A stretch of DNA of 6,253 bases from positions 1-6,253 of the forward strand of contig JAHJOS010000360.1 in NCBI GenBank assembly GCA_018820005.1, read 5' to 3'. The notes under the pieces are model-generated. The model worked only from the letters and a program-made list of their open reading frames with translations, was not told the DNA's origin and did no database searches. This document shows positions 5,183-6,253 of this stretch, piece by piece (position 1 is the stretch's first letter; every line of letters starts with the position of its first letter). Source of the DNA: Alphaproteobacteria bacterium. Its GTDB lineage: Bacteria; Pseudomonadota; Alphaproteobacteria; Rhizobiales; Devosiaceae. The position numbers and the translations under genes were made by a program.

Positions 5183-6253
5183 ATGTCTGCCATCTCCGAC
5201 TCCAATAAAGACCGCGTTTTCATTTTCGACACCACGCTGCGCGACGGCGAACAGTCGCCCGGCGCCACCATGACGCTCGAAGAAAAGCTGCAGGTCGTAG
5301 AAGCGCTCGACGAGATGGGCGTTGACATTATCGAGGCCGGCTTCCCCATCGCCTCCAATGGCGATTTCGAGGCCGTGGTGGCTGTGGCCAAGCAGGTCAA
5401 GCGCTCCACCGTGGCGGGTCTGGCCCGTGCCATCACCGCCGACATCGATCGGGCCGGTGAGGCCGTGCGCCATGCCCAGCGTGGCCGCATCCACACCTTC
5501 GTGTCCACCTCGCCCATTCACCTGGCCCACCAGATGAAAAAGACCGAGGACGAGGTCATCGAGATCATCGCCCGCACTGTCGCTCATGCCCGCAATTTGA
5601 TCGACGATGTCGAATGGTCGGCCATGGACGCCACCCGCACGCCGCTGGAATTCCTCAAGCGCTGCGTCGAGGCCGCCATCAAGGCGGGCGCCACCACGAT
5701 CAACCTGCCCGATACGGTTGGCTATGCCGTCCCCGACGAGCATGAAACCATGTTCCGCACCATCATCACTTCGGTGCCGGGCGCCGACAAGGCGATTTTC
5801 TCGGCCCATTGCCACAACGACCTCGGCCTGGCCGTCGCCAATTCGCTGGCCGCCGTGCGCGGTGGCGCCCGCCAGGTGGAATGCACCATCAATGGCCTGG
5901 GCGAGCGCGCCGGCAATGCCGCCCTCGAAGAAGTGGTGATGGCGCTGCGCACCCGCGCCGACGTCATGCCCTATCACACCGAGATCGAAACCACCCATCT
6001 GGCCCGCGCCAGCAAGATCGTTTCGGCAGCGGCCAATTTCCCGGTGCAGTACAACAAGGCCATCGTGGGCAAGAATGCTTTCGCCCATGAGAGCGGCATC
6101 CATCAGGATGGCATGCTCAAGAATGCCGAGACCTATGAGATCATGACGCCGGCCAGCGTCGGCATCAAGGAAACCACCCTGGTGATGGGCAAGCACTCCG
6201 GCCGCGCTGCGTTCAAGGATAAGCTCAAGGAACTGGGTTACGAGCTGGGCGAC
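5183..6253 (+). CDS. leuA: 2-isopropylmalate synthase (partial, N-terminal 357 residues)
   Basis: LeuA condenses acetyl-CoA with 2-oxoisovalerate to 2-isopropylmalate, the first committed step of leucine synthesis, in the cytoplasm. The frame is open from ATG 5183 to the last base of the window. The TIM-barrel catalytic region is complete: R20-D21 in TTLRDGEQSPGATM (metal and substrate), the metal-binding HCHND (209-213), GLGERAGNAALEE (238-250) and HESGIHQDG (302-310) of the linker/subdomain, followed by VMGKHSGRAAF. The C-terminal leucine-binding regulatory domain, which gives feedback inhibition, lies outside the window. RDGEQSPG and the GLGERAGN loop favour LeuA over homocitrate or citramalate synthase. 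AGGA (5170-5173) lies nine bases before ATG 5183. The leucine-rich leader upstream adds independent support. Confidence 0.95.
   Translation, partial: MSAISDSNKDRVFIFDTTLRDGEQSPGATMTLEEKLQVVEALDEMGVDIIEAGFPIASNGDFEAVVAVAKQVKRSTVAGLARAITADIDRAGEAVRHAQRGRIHTFVSTSPIHLAHQMKKTEDEVIEIIARTVAHARNLIDDVEWSAMDATRTPLEFLKRCVEAAIKAGATTINLPDTVGYAVPDEHETMFRTIITSVPGADKAIFSAHCHNDLGLAVANSLAAVRGGARQVECTINGLGERAGNAALEEVVMALRTRADVMPYHTEIETTHLARASKIVSAAANFPVQYNKAIVGKNAFAHESGIHQDGMLKNAETYEIMTPASVGIKETTLVMGKHSGRAAFKDKLKELGYELGD

Noticed and set aside
5180..6196. 338-codon open frame on the minus strand
   Set aside because: It is opposite leuA, which has full catalytic motifs; the translation is a Gly/Asp/His-rich shadow.

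Overview
The window reads as ordinary chromosome of a GC-rich alphaproteobacterium, most likely a member of the Hyphomicrobiales. A Devosia-like genome is my best guess, from codon use, the KARI and LeuA sequence style and the UPF0303 and radical SAM protein types. The genus is inference only. All genes lie on the + strand and share a similar strong G/C third-position bias. I see no insertion sequence, tRNA, rRNA, CRISPR array or integration scar.

Layout: (1) 1-231 is the 3' end of ilvC (ketol-acid reductoisomerase), closed by a textbook intrinsic terminator at 247-272. (2) 282-1001 is a divergent NUDIX-fold protein. (3) After a 144-base gap, 1146-2912 encodes a 588-residue radical SAM protein with an N-terminal B12-binding-like domain and unknown substrate. 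(4) After an 82-base gap comes a tight three-gene run: a GFA/CENP-V zinc protein (2995-3462), a UPF0303/HbpS-like protein (3465-3956) and a PhzF-family isomerase-like protein (3966-4853). (5) 4854-5182 has no ordinary gene but looks like a regulatory leader. It holds a 41-codon reading frame with its own ribosome binding site and eight leucine codons in an eleven-codon stretch, followed by RNA segments that can pair in mutually exclusive ways. (6) 5183 to the window end is the start and most of the catalytic region of leuA (2-isopropylmalate synthase), which continues outside.

Two branched-chain amino acid genes, ilvC and leuA, therefore frame about 5 kb of genes with no evident link to that pathway. 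The most informative observation is the leucine-rich leader before leuA, which fits ribosome-mediated attenuation by leucine supply. The expected U-tract after the putative OFF hairpin is weak, so whether control is by termination or at translation is open. The least understood protein is the radical SAM enzyme.
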